Below, piece by piece: positions 29,882 through 37,128 of a stretch of 37,788 bases of DNA (within the stretch, counting starts at the first letter, position 1; every line of letters begins with the position of its first letter). The stretch spans positions 1-37,788 of the forward strand of contig DXDN01000023.1 in NCBI GenBank assembly GCA_019115455.1, in the 5' to 3' direction. Below the pieces are notes generated by a model that did no database searches, was not told where the DNA came from, and worked only from the letters and a program-made list of their open reading frames with translations. This DNA comes from Candidatus Eubacterium faecigallinarum (GTDB lineage Bacteria; Bacillota; Clostridia; Oscillospirales; Acutalibacteraceae). The translations under genes were made by a program, and so were the position numbers.

Positions 29882-30388
29882 ATGTTTAAATCCGTGGATT
29901 TCACAGACGTTAGCGAAAACGTTGTGGACCTTTTAAAAAACAGATGGGGACTTGTTACAGCCGGTGACAGCACGGCATGCAACACCATGACAGTGTCTTG
30001 GGGCGCCGTGGGCGAGCTTTGGGGCAAGGATATGGTTACGGTTTATATCCGCCCCCAAAGATATACTGAGGAATTCCTCAATAAAAACGACTATTTTACC
30101 CTGAGCTTTTACAGCCCTGAGGACAAGAAGCGCATTCACGGAGTCTGCGGATCTAAGAGCGGCAGGGATACCGATAAAATAAAGGAGTGTTCACTTACTC
30201 CGTGCTATGATGAGGCGGCTCCTTATTTTAAAGAAGCGAAAATTGTTCTCGTATGCAGGAAAATGGCAAAGAGTAAATTTGATCCGTCAGATTTTATTGA
30301 CGAAACGATTGCCGATGCATGGTATCCTCAAAAGGATTTTCATTATATCTATTACGGAGCAATTGAAAAGGTCTTGATTTCTGACTGA
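29882..30388 (+). CDS. Flavin reductase-like FMN-binding protein
   Basis: A 168-residue protein of the flavin reductase/split-barrel FMN-binding class: 'WGLVTAGDSTACNTMTVSWGAVGELWGKDMVTVYIRPQRYTEEFL' contains the conserved 'N.M..SWG' flavin loop and 'RPQRYT' phosphate contact. It is followed by 'YFTLSFYSPEDKKRIHGVCGSKSGRDTDKI'. The C-terminal 'FHYIYYGAIEKVL' closes the barrel. It is cytosolic; electron partner unknown. AGGTGAATATCA precedes the ATG. No terminator separates it from the SRP RNA, which has its own promoter. Confidence 0.82.
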   Translation: MFKSVDFTDVSENVVDLLKNRWGLVTAGDSTACNTMTVSWGAVGELWGKDMVTVYIRPQRYTEEFLNKNDYFTLSFYSPEDKKRIHGVCGSKSGRDTDKIKECSLTPCYDEAAPYFKEAKIVLVCRKMAKSKFDPSDFIDETIADAWYPQKDFHYIYYGAIEKVLISD

Positions 30389-30402
30389 TTATATAGTATA
30401 AT
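30374..30402 (+). promoter_or_regulatory. SRP RNA promoter
   Basis: TTGATT (30374-30379), 17-nt spacer, TATAAT (30397-30402), giving a start near 30409. Confidence 0.75.
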
Positions 30403-30408
30403 ATCTCA

Positions 30409-30580
30409 AGCGAAAAGGTAGGGGTTTTGTCCTTATTTCATAATGTAGCGTATGGGCCCTGTGCAACGGAGTGCTACGAACCTTGTCAGGCGGGGAACCG
30501 AGCAGCAATAAGTGGATTATTCTGTGTGCCGCAGACCAGTCTGTGCGTTACATTATGAAATAAGCAGCTTCTGCCTTTTA
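30409..30580 (+). ncRNA. ffs: Signal recognition particle RNA (long form)
   Basis: The Ffh-binding core is clear: GTCAGG on one side, AGCAGC on the other, closed by CGG-GGAA-CCG with a GGAA tetraloop. Outside it, TTATTTCATAATGTA near the 5' end pairs perfectly with TACATTATGAAATAA near 30550-30565, and AAAAGGTAG at 30413 pairs with CTGCCTTTT at the 3' end. This gives a rod longer than the E. coli 4.5S RNA, with a small extra loop region near the ends that resembles the Alu-type domain of Firmicute SRP RNAs. Position just before dnaX is typical. The 5' and 3' ends are approximate. Confidence 0.9.
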
Positions 30581-30607
30581 ATTGTATTAATCAGTGTCAG
30601 GGAGGTT

Positions 30608-32296
30608 ATGAACAGCGTGTACCAGGTTTTATACAGAAAATACAGACCAAAGAATTTTTCCGACGTGTACGGCCAGGATCACGTGGTCTCCACCCTGAAA
30701 AACGAGATAAAAGAGGGCAGGATATCCCACGCCTATCTTTTTACAGGCTCCAGGGGTACAGGCAAGACAACCTGCGCCAAAATATTGGCAAAGGCAGTCA
30801 ACTGCGAAAATCCCCGCGACGGCGAGCCGTGTAACGAGTGCGAGGTTTGCCGCGGACTTGACGCGTCAACGATTTATGACGTGGTTGAGATTGACGCGGC
30901 TTCCAACAACGGCGTTGACAATATCCGTGACCTGCGTGAAGAAGCTAATTACACTCCCAGCAGGGGACGTTACAGGGTATATATTATCGACGAGGTGCAC
31001 ATGCTCTCCACAGGAGCTTTTAATGCTTTGCTTAAAACACTTGAAGAGCCTCCGGCACACGTTATCTTTATACTTGCCACAACTGAGGTGCATAAGCTCC
31101 CTGCCACGATACTTTCACGCTGCCAGCGCTTTGATTTTAAACGTATTCAGCCTGAAACAATGGCTGTCAGGCTCAAGCAGGTGGCATCCCTTGAGGGTAT
31201 GACGCTTGACGACGATGCGGCGGTACTTATTGCCAGAATTGCCGACGGCGCTCTGCGTGATGGTTTGTCCATTCTTGATCAGTGCGGCAGCAGGAGCAAG
31301 ACGATTGATTCCACCCTTGTGTCACAGGTGGCTGGACTTGCCGGCAGGGAAGTGCTTTACAGCCTTACAAAATGCGTCAGCGAGAAAGACAGCTCAAAAG
31401 CGATGGAGATTATCTCAGACCTCTATCAAAACAGCTATGATATGGAACGGCTTTGCGTCGAAATGATTAATCATTTAAGGAATTTTATGATTGTCAAGAC
31501 TGTTAAAAACAGCCGTGAACTTATCGTTTGTACCGATGACGAGTATGCGGCTGCTGCGGAAAATGCCCGTCTGTTTACTCTTGAAAATATCCTTTATGCG
31601 CTTGACCTTTTTCAGCGTGCACTGACTAAGATAAAATCAGGCGCTAATCCGAGAGTGGAAACGGAAATGTCTTTTATCAAACTGTGCGAGCCTAAGCTGG
31701 ACGCTTCTCAGGAAGCAGTGCTGGAAAGAATTTCACAGCTTGAAAGAGCAGTTAAAAACGCCGGAGCAGTGCAGCAGGTAATTAAAGAAAATGTTGCGCC
31801 GGCTGTTTCTGAACAGAAGAATGATCCGCCTGCCGCTCAGCCTGAATTTGAGCCAAAGCAGAACGAAAATTATGCTCAAAGTGCAGTTGTACAGCCTGAA
31901 AAGCCCGAAATTTCTGTGAAAACAGAGGCGGAAAAGCCGCCAATGCCGACAGTACAGGCAGCCCCAGAACAGGGCGGCATAAGCGAGTTTGAACACTGGG
32001 CTGAGTTTATGGATATTATCCATAAAACGGATATTGCTCTTTTCGGAGTGCTCAGCGGCGCCGGCGCGCATTTTGACAGCGGACGATTTGTTATTGACAG
32101 TCCTAATCCTACGATTAAGCAGTTTATCCAGATACCCACCCATTTGAAAGCTATCAAGCAGGCGGTGGCGGAGATTACGGGTATGGCGTACAAAATCGCA
32201 GTCAGCAAGCCTAAGGCGCAGAACAATCAGCAGAGGGATCTGCTTGAGGATCTTATAAACAAAGCACAAAATAATATTGAAATAAAATTTGAATAA
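30608..32296 (+). CDS. dnaX: DNA polymerase III subunit gamma/tau
   Basis: A 562-residue clamp-loader ATPase. It starts 'MNSVYQVLYRKYRPKNFSDVYGQ' with GGGAGG just upstream; the longer frame starting at 30512 runs through the SRP RNA and is rejected. AAA+ marks: Walker A 'GSRGTGKTTCAKILAKAVNC', the four-Cys zinc module 'CENPRDGEPCNECEVC', Walker B 'VYIIDEVHMLS' and sensor 'FILATTEVHKLPATILSRCQRF'. Residues to about 370 form domains I-III; a Pro/Glu-rich linker (about 395-460) leads to a C-terminal tau-like domain. No slippery A-run is obvious for making a short form. It is the first coding gene of the dnaX-ybaB-recR unit. Confidence 0.97.
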   Translation: MNSVYQVLYRKYRPKNFSDVYGQDHVVSTLKNEIKEGRISHAYLFTGSRGTGKTTCAKILAKAVNCENPRDGEPCNECEVCRGLDASTIYDVVEIDAASNNGVDNIRDLREEANYTPSRGRYRVYIIDEVHMLSTGAFNALLKTLEEPPAHVIFILATTEVHKLPATILSRCQRFDFKRIQPETMAVRLKQVASLEGMTLDDDAAVLIARIADGALRDGLSILDQCGSRSKTIDSTLVSQVAGLAGREVLYSLTKCVSEKDSSKAMEIISDLYQNSYDMERLCVEMINHLRNFMIVKTVKNSRELIVCTDDEYAAAAENARLFTLENILYALDLFQRALTKIKSGANPRVETEMSFIKLCEPKLDASQEAVLERISQLERAVKNAGAVQQVIKENVAPAVSEQKNDPPAAQPEFEPKQNENYAQSAVVQPEKPEISVKTEAEKPPMPTVQAAPEQGGISEFEHWAEFMDIIHKTDIALFGVLSGAGAHFDSGRFVIDSPNPTIKQFIQIPTHLKAIKQAVAEITGMAYKIAVSKPKAQNNQQRDLLEDLINKAQNNIEIKFE

Positions 32297-32313
32297 AATA
32301 CAGGAGAATAGTT

Positions 32314-32658
32314 ATGAAAGCAAGACTTCCAAAGGGAATGGGCGGCGGCCCCCAGAATATGCAGAGCATGCTGCGTCAGGCTCAGAAAATGCAGGAAAAT
32401 ATAGAGGCAAAAAAAGCCCAGCTTGAGGAGAAGGAATACGTTGTGTCCTCAGGCGGCGGCATGGTTGAAATCACCATGATGGGCAATCATGAAATAAAGG
32501 CTATAGGTCTTAATCCTGAGGTCGTTGACCCTGACGATGTTGAAATGCTCGAGGATATGCTGGTGGCGGCATTCAATGAGGCAGTTCGCCAGATAGACGA
32601 GGAATCCGAAAGAGAGCTTGAAAAGGTTACCGGCGGTCTTAATATCCCCGGACTTTAA
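32314..32658 (+). CDS. YbaB/EbfC family nucleoid-associated protein
   Basis: A 114-residue DNA-binding protein of the YbaB/EbfC family. After a Gly/Met-rich start ('GMGGGPQNMQSML') come the long coiled-coil helix 'RQAQKMQENIEAKKAQLEEKEYV', the strands 'GGGMVEITMMGNHEIKAIGLNPEVVDPDDVEML' and the C-terminal helix 'VAAFNEAVRQIDEESERELEKVTGG'. It is a dimer that binds and bends DNA and may act with RecR. CAGGAGAATAGTT precedes the ATG; gaps of 17 nt to dnaX and 47 nt to recR fit the classic operon. Confidence 0.95.
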   Translation: MKARLPKGMGGGPQNMQSMLRQAQKMQENIEAKKAQLEEKEYVVSSGGGMVEITMMGNHEIKAIGLNPEVVDPDDVEMLEDMLVAAFNEAVRQIDEESERELEKVTGGLNIPGL

Positions 32659-32705
32659 TTTAAAACATAAATTTTCAGTAATTGATTTAGTGAACAGAGG
32701 TAGTT

Positions 32706-33305
32706 ATGGCGTTTAATCTTGCACCGCTTCAGAATTTAATAGACCAGTTTGAGCGTATGCAGGGCATAGGGCATAAGACTGCCCAGCGCATGGCTTTTTA
32801 CATTCTCGGCTTATCTGACAAGGAGGCTAATGATTTTGCAAAAGCCATTACCGAGGCTCACACTAAAATAAGACAGTGCAGAATCTGCTGTAATTTGGCA
32901 GACGATGAGCTGTGCCCCATCTGCAAAAGCAATGCCAGGGACAAGAGCGTTATATGCGTTGTTGAGGACCCCAGAGACGTTGCGGCAATAGAGCGCACTC
33001 ATGAGTATAACGGCACTTATCACGTGCTTCACGGCGCCATTTCGCCTATGGATAATATCGGACCCGACCAGATACGCATAAAGGAACTTATGGCGAGACT
33101 CGGCGATGATACGGTGGAGGAAGTCATTATGGCAACCAATCCCACTGTTGAGGGCGAGGCAACGGCAATGTACATAAGCAGACTGCTTAAGCCCATGGGC
33201 ATTACCGTCAGCAGACTTGCTTACGGTGTCCCTGTGGGAGCCGATCTTGAATATGCGGATGAAGTGACGCTTTCACGCGCCCTGGAGGGCAGAAGCCTTA
33301 TTTAA
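32706..33305 (+). CDS. recR: Recombination protein RecR
   Basis: A 199-residue RecFOR-pathway protein that forms a ring on DNA and loads RecA at gaps. It has the N-terminal helix-hairpin-helix ('[20 protein letters not shown]'), the C4 zinc finger '[16 protein letters not shown]' (about 58-73), the Toprim domain ('[17 protein letters not shown]', '[18 protein letters not shown]') and the C-terminal Walker-B-like '[23 protein letters not shown]'. Length is typical. Ribosome site AGAGGTAGTT lies before the ATG. Confidence 0.97.
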   Translation: MAFNLAPLQNLIDQFERMQGIGHKTAQRMAFYILGLSDKEANDFAKAITEAHTKIRQCRICCNLADDELCPICKSNARDKSVICVVEDPRDVAAIERTHEYNGTYHVLHGAISPMDNIGPDQIRIKELMARLGDDTVEEVIMATNPTVEGEATAMYISRLLKPMGITVSRLAYGVPVGADLEYADEVTLSRALEGRSLI

Positions 33306-33324
33306 TGCAAAGGAGTGAAATACC

Positions 33325-33789
33325 CTGGACAGAAACGAAAAGCAGATTATAGCTAATAATAAAAAAGCATATCATGACTATTTTGTGCTTGAAACATACG
33401 AGGCGGGGATTGAGCTTTTTGGTACGGAAATTAAGTCCATTCGCAATTCAAGGGTGAATCTTAAGGACAGCTTTTGTTCTGTGGACGATGGAGAAATGTT
33501 TGTTATCGGTATGCATATTTCACCGTATGAAATGGGCAACCGCTTTAACCGTGACCCTATGCGAAAGAAAAAGTTGTTGCTCCATAAAAGGGAGATTATG
33601 AAGCTCTTTGGGCAGTCACAGCAGCAGGGACTTTCAATTATTCCGCTGAGTATTTATTTGAAAAACGGAAGAGCAAAGCTCGAAATCGGTCTTTGTAAAG
33701 GTAAAAAGCTTTACGACAAGCGCGCAGTTCAGGCGAAAAAAGATTCGGACAGACAAATCGAGCGTACTCTTAAAGAAAATTACCGCTGA
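33325..33789 (+). CDS. smpB: SsrA-binding protein SmpB, apparent CTG start
   Basis: A 154-residue partner of tmRNA that places it in stalled ribosomes. The family start ('[30 protein letters not shown]') extends upstream of every ATG, GTG or TTG that could be used: in this frame the first codon is CTG at 33325, 9 nt after AAAGGAG. Codons 2-20 match the family well. GTG 33385 would delete the first 20 residues, which form part of the RNA-binding OB-fold. Later motifs: '[19 protein letters not shown]', '[29 protein letters not shown]' and the positively charged C-terminal tail '[17 protein letters not shown]'. The tmRNA gene follows 8 nt after the stop. Confidence 0.9.
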   Translation: MDRNEKQIIANNKKAYHDYFVLETYEAGIELFGTEIKSIRNSRVNLKDSFCSVDDGEMFVIGMHISPYEMGNRFNRDPMRKKKLLLHKREIMKLFGQSQQQGLSIIPLSIYLKNGRAKLEIGLCKGKKLYDKRAVQAKKDSDRQIERTLKENYR

Positions 33790-33797
33790 TATTTTAT

Positions 33798-34149
33798 GGG
33801 GGTGAAAGGCTTTCGACAGGGTTGTTGAGCCTTGGTCAGCGAGTAGCGGAGTTGCACCGCTATAAAAGTAACAACTTAAAATTAACTGACAATAATAAAT
33901 CAGTAGCTCTTGCTGCTTAATTAGCGGCTTGCGTTCTTTTACAGAGTGCCACGGCTGTATAAGGGCGTCGACTTAGTGGCGAACATGAATGAAAGAGTGC
34001 CTCGGCTTTCATCAGGAATCAGAGGATACCGTAGGGCGCAGGCTGTCTGCCGCCGGCGCCTAAGGGGATAACTTAAAAGACAGACTACACTCGTAGAGCC
34101 CTTGGTAAGATGATTTTGGACGCGAGTTCGATTCTCGCCACCTCCACCA
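33798..34149 (+). ncRNA. ssrA: Transfer-messenger RNA (tmRNA)
   Basis: The gene is bounded by the tRNA-like acceptor stem: GGGGGTG (33798-33804) pairs with CACCTCC (34139-34145), then ACCA encoded at 34146-34149. The T-arm GTTCGATTC is at the 3' side. The tag reading frame is at about 33870-33920: N-N-L-K-L-T-D-N-N-K-S-V-A-L-A-A then TAA. The VALAA end is the usual proteolysis signal. The exact resume codon is uncertain (AAC at 33870 is the best choice, giving a 16-residue tag). smpB lies directly upstream. Pseudoknot arms fill the rest. Confidence 0.93.
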
Positions 34150-34196
34150 TATCTGCATAAAGCAGTCTTGTTTTCAGCGGCTAAATAATTTATAAA

Positions 34197-34230
34197 AAAC
34201 ACCGTCAGAATTTTTCCTGACGGTGTTTTG
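34197..34230. terminator. Bidirectional terminator between tmRNA and XRE gene
   Basis: AAACACCGTCAG (34197-34208) pairs with CTGACGGTGTTT (34217-34228), flanked by A- and T-runs, between converging genes. Confidence 0.85.
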
Positions 34231-34244
34231 CTTTAATGATAACA

Positions 34245-34847
34245 TTAGATTACTTTTTTATTCCATGATTTTTTGTGGCACTTAGGGCATCTCATATACC
34301 GTGTTCTGCCTGTGTGCGCCGCTAAAAGAACCTGCTTATATGTGGGGACATATTTGTGTCCGCATTTTCCGCATTGATAATAACCTGCTTTTTGCTCTAT
34401 TAAGATGCAGGTTGCTATAGCTATTGCCATAATAATAAGTCCAGCCACAAATATTACCACTTTTAATGCTGGGTTTTCTACCGCAAATATTGATAAAAAT
34501 ATTATAATTAGATAAGATACCGTCGCCGTACTGCCCAAAACCATTTCGGTAAAAAGCAGCCTTTTGTCACTGCTCTCCTTTTCTTTTTGAAGTTTTATAA
34601 TAACTTCTTCTGCTTTATTGTCATAATTTTGGGGCTCAATTCTTTCTCCGTTTAGCAGCTCGTTTACGCTTATATTAAGCTCATTGCACAAATTAAGCAT
34701 AATGGCAGAATCAGGCAGTGACCTGCCGGTTTCCCATTTTGATACTGCTCTGTCGGTTATATTCAGTTTTTCGGCAAGCTGCGCCTGAGTCATGTTTTTG
34801 CTTTTTCTTTCGGCGGATATGAATTTACCGATTTTTTCCTGGTCCAT
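34245..34847 (-). CDS. Membrane-anchored XRE-family regulator with zinc ribbon
   Basis: A 200-residue protein. Residues 1-65 form an XRE helix-turn-helix ('SAERKSKNMTQAQLAEKLNITDRAVSKWETGRSLPDSAIMLNLCNEL'). After a charged coiled segment come two hydrophobic helices (about 101-121 and 128-150), then a C-terminal zinc ribbon with two C-x2-C pairs ('CGKCGHKYVPTYK' and 'MRCPKCHKK'). The arrangement suggests DNA binding from the membrane, perhaps sensing a membrane signal. The start at 34847 has AGAGGTGA at proper spacing (an in-frame GTG at 34856 does not). It is divergent from the GPH transporter gene, so it is the likeliest regulator of that gene. Confidence 0.82.
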   Translation of the reverse strand: MDQEKIGKFISAERKSKNMTQAQLAEKLNITDRAVSKWETGRSLPDSAIMLNLCNELNISVNELLNGERIEPQNYDNKAEEVIIKLQKEKESSDKRLLFTEMVLGSTATVSYLIIIFLSIFAVENPALKVVIFVAGLIIMAIAIATCILIEQKAGYYQCGKCGHKYVPTYKQVLLAAHTGRTRYMRCPKCHKKSWNKKVI

Positions 34848-34868
34848 AAATATCACCTCTTTAGCTAA

Positions 34869-34897
34869 ATTATAGTAATTTCAGTGTGAAATGTAAA
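34869..34897 (-). promoter_or_regulatory. Predicted promoter of the XRE regulator gene
   Basis: On the minus strand TTTACA (34897-34892), 17-nt spacer, TATAAT (34874-34869). Confidence 0.7.
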
Positions 34898-34946
34898 CAT
34901 ACTGTCGGTTGAGTTTGTGAAATAAGATACAAAATCCCCATTTTCG

Positions 34947-34972
34947 TTAATGATTTGTTAAATCTGCATTAA
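34947..34972. promoter_or_regulatory. Nested inverted repeat in the divergent intergenic region
   Basis: TTAATG (34947-34952) and CATTAA (34967-34972) flank an inner GATTT-GTT-AAATC (34952-34964). It lies between the two divergent promoters, about 27 nt upstream of the transporter -35 box, where a regulator such as the XRE protein could bind. Confidence 0.35.
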
Positions 34973-34998
34973 AATTATCATCCAAAAATTAAATTTTA

Positions 34999-35027
34999 TT
35001 GCATATTGCCAAGTTCTCATATATAAT
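34999..35027 (+). promoter_or_regulatory. Predicted promoter of the GPH transporter gene
   Basis: TTGCAT (34999-35004), 17-nt spacer, TATAAT (35022-35027). The start point near 35034 leaves a short leader carrying GGGGGTGA before the ATG at 35049. Confidence 0.75.
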
Positions 35028-35048
35028 GATGCTATGGGGGTGACGGAT

Positions 35049-36521
35049 ATGGAAAAATTCGTGCCGAAAAAAGAACTGGTAGCTTATGCAGTGGGCGCTT
35101 TGGGTCAGGGCATGGTTTATGCCACAATGAGCTCATACATATCCGACTTTTATTTGTCGGTGCTTAAGCTTTCGCCTGTTTTCGTGCTTTTTCTCATGTT
35201 TTTTGCAAGAATATGGGACGCAATAAACGACCCGATTATGGGCGCAATAACGGACAAAGCCAATCCAAAGAGGGGCAAGTTGCGTCCGTATATTTTGGTA
35301 ACGCCGATTCCCATTGCGATATTAACAGTACTGCTGTTCACTTCTCCGCGGCTTTCCGCCACACAGCTTATGATTTATGCCACTGTGACGTATGTTTTGT
35401 GGGATATGATTTATACTGTTTCTGACGTTCCGTTCTGGGGACTTCCCAATGCTATGACGCCGAATCCCGACGAAAGGGGCAATATCATAAGCATCGCCAG
35501 AACAGCAAACGGAGTGGGCTCCGCCGTGCCCATGGCAATGTTTATGCTGCTGGGCTTTGTGCTGCCGTATATGAACCTTTCAGGCACTCAGCTTGAGGAA
35601 ACAAAGTATATGACCATTGCCCTTGTCTGCTCGGTTATAGGAAATCTTCTCTTTATACGCGTGTATTTCAAGACCAAGGAACGTGTGAACATCCCAATTC
35701 CTAAAAAGAGGGAAAAGACGGATAAAAGCGCCCTTAAGCTTATATTCACCTGCAAGCCGCTGATGCTGACGGCGCTTATGGGAGTACTTTCCGCAGGGCG
35801 CTATATGTACCAGGCAGGCGCTGTGCACGTAGCCAGATACAGCTTTTATATAGGCGGTGACCTGACAGGGCTTGATGCTGTACAGCGTGAAGCGGCATTG
35901 CAGTCAAATATCAGCACTGTATCAACGGTTTTCGCCGTTGCAACTGCGGCAGGCATGTTTGGAACAATGCTTGTTATGCCTTTGCTGTTTAAAAAATTCA
36001 ATTACAAGCAGATAGTTATCGGCACCAGCGTGCTGGGCTGTATAGCCTCCCTTGTCATATGGTTTATCGGCTACGATAATTTCTGGGCGTGTGTTCCGTT
36101 TTTGGTAATATCCTGCATACCGTGCGGCGCAATCAATATTTGCGTGTATGCCATGATAGGCGACAGCCTCGATTATATGGAGTGGAAAACAGGGGTGCGC
36201 CTTACAGGAATGGGCAGTGCTATCCAGAGCTTTGTTGCTAAATTCGGCAACGCTGTGGCAACGTCGTTTATCGTGCTTATGTACATAATAGTTAATCTTG
36301 ACGTAGCCAGCATAAATGCCGAAATAACGGCAAATCCGCTGGAAATGAGCCAGTCGGTGCGCACGGGTATGTTCAGCCTCGTGTCGATTATACCCGGTCT
36401 GTCGCTGCTGGTGTGCGTAATTCCGTTATTGTTCTACAACATTACAGGTAAGAAAAAGGAACAGATCACCGCTGAACTTGAAGAGCAGCGAAAAGCGAAA
36501 GGAATAGTTATTGAAAAATAG
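35049..36521 (+). CDS. GPH-family sugar:cation symporter
   Basis: A 490-residue, twelve-helix transporter of the glycoside-pentoside-hexuronide:cation symporter group (MFS superfamily). Family marks: 'YAVGALGQGMVYATMSSYISDFYL' in helix 1, the helix 2-3 loop 'RIWDAINDPIMGAITDKANPKRGKLRPYIL' (the Asp and Arg residues used for Na+/H+ and sugar binding), 'VPFWGLPNAMTPNPDERGNI' and, in the second half, 'AMIGDSLDYMEWKTGVRLTGMGSAIQSFVAKFGNA'. It brings a glycoside or sugar acid into the cell. No hydrolase gene is adjacent. I chose the ATG at 35049 because GGGGGTGA sits 6 nt upstream; ATG 35034 would be at the transcription start. Confidence 0.92.
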   Translation: MEKFVPKKELVAYAVGALGQGMVYATMSSYISDFYLSVLKLSPVFVLFLMFFARIWDAINDPIMGAITDKANPKRGKLRPYILVTPIPIAILTVLLFTSPRLSATQLMIYATVTYVLWDMIYTVSDVPFWGLPNAMTPNPDERGNIISIARTANGVGSAVPMAMFMLLGFVLPYMNLSGTQLEETKYMTIALVCSVIGNLLFIRVYFKTKERVNIPIPKKREKTDKSALKLIFTCKPLMLTALMGVLSAGRYMYQAGAVHVARYSFYIGGDLTGLDAVQREAALQSNISTVSTVFAVATAAGMFGTMLVMPLLFKKFNYKQIVIGTSVLGCIASLVIWFIGYDNFWACVPFLVISCIPCGAINICVYAMIGDSLDYMEWKTGVRLTGMGSAIQSFVAKFGNAVATSFIVLMYIIVNLDVASINAEITANPLEMSQSVRTGMFSLVSIIPGLSLLVCVIPLLFYNITGKKKEQITAELEEQRKAKGIVIEK

Positions 36522-36527
36522 TTAGTT

Positions 36528-36560
36528 AGGGACTGCCGGAAGAGCAGTCCCTTTGCTTTA
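36528..36560 (+). terminator. Transporter gene terminator
   Basis: AGGGACTGC (36528-36536) pairs with GCAGTCCCT (36544-36552), followed by TTGCTTT. Confidence 0.75.
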
Positions 36561-36581
36561 TGTCTAAAATTATTTATTGCC

Positions 36582-36610
36582 TTGACACTGTAATTTTTAT
36601 AATATATAAT
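36582..36610 (+). promoter_or_regulatory. greA promoter, full consensus
   Basis: TTGACA (36582-36587), 17-nt spacer, TATAAT (36605-36610): a perfect consensus for the housekeeping sigma factor. Confidence 0.85.
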
Positions 36611-36645
36611 AAATTAATTAAAAAATGCGATAAGGAGTTTTTATT

Positions 36646-37113
36646 ATGGCAACAAAACAATTTAAAATGACTGCGGCAGGTAAGGCTGAACTTGAAGCTG
36701 AACTTGATCACCTTAAAACCGAAGGCAGAATTGATATAGCTGAAAAACTTAAGGTTGCCCGTTCATACGGCGACCTTTCCGAAAACAGTGAGTATGACGA
36801 GGCAAAGTCAGAGCAGGCTAAGATTGAGGCGCGTATCAGCGAGCTTGAGTATCAGCTTGACAACGCCGTTATTATCGACGCAGCAGGCAACGATACAGTA
36901 AGCATGGGCTCAAAGGTAACCGTAAACAGGAAGAACGACGGCGTTCAGGCTGTTTACGAGATTGTGGGCTTTGCTCAGTCAAATCCCACAGAGGGCAAGA
37001 TTTCTGATGAAAGCCCTGTGGGCAAGGCTCTTATGGGCGCCAAGGTTGGCGAAACGGTTGTCGTTGAGGCACCGATAGGCAATCTTGAACTTGAGATTGT
37101 AACAATTGAGTAA
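36646..37113 (+). CDS. greA: Transcription elongation factor GreA
   Basis: A 155-residue factor that rescues backtracked RNA polymerase by stimulating cleavage of the transcript 3' end. The N-terminal coiled coil carries 'LKTEGRIDIAEKLKVARSYGDLSENSEYDEAKSEQAKIEARISELE', with the acidic tip residues D and E in 'GDLSENSEYDEAK' that coordinate Mg2+ in the polymerase active site. The C-terminal FKBP-like domain has 'VSMGSKVTV' and 'ISDESPVGKALMGAKVGETVVVEAP'. AAGGAGT precedes the ATG. It stands directly before lysS (15-nt gap), a common pairing in Clostridia. Confidence 0.97.
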   Translation: MATKQFKMTAAGKAELEAELDHLKTEGRIDIAEKLKVARSYGDLSENSEYDEAKSEQAKIEARISELEYQLDNAVIIDAAGNDTVSMGSKVTVNRKNDGVQAVYEIVGFAQSNPTEGKISDESPVGKALMGAKVGETVVVEAPIGNLELEIVTIE

Positions 37114-37128
37114 TGAGGTAACACTTTT

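Noticed and set aside
30512-30607. N-terminal extension of dnaX
   Set aside because: It runs through the 3' half of the SRP RNA; the start at 30608 has its own ribosome site and the family's normal first residues.
31775-31800. Programmed frameshift site in dnaX
   Set aside because: The only A-rich stretch after the ATPase domains (AAAGAAAA) does not form a proper slippery heptamer with a following stem.
34088-34149. Independent tRNA gene
   Set aside because: The T-arm and CCA belong to the tRNA-like end of tmRNA, pairing with the 5' end 340 nt away.
33939-34202. Minus-strand frame of 87 codons
   Set aside because: It lies almost entirely on the reverse of the tmRNA; its arginine-rich sequence comes from the structured RNA, a common mis-annotation.
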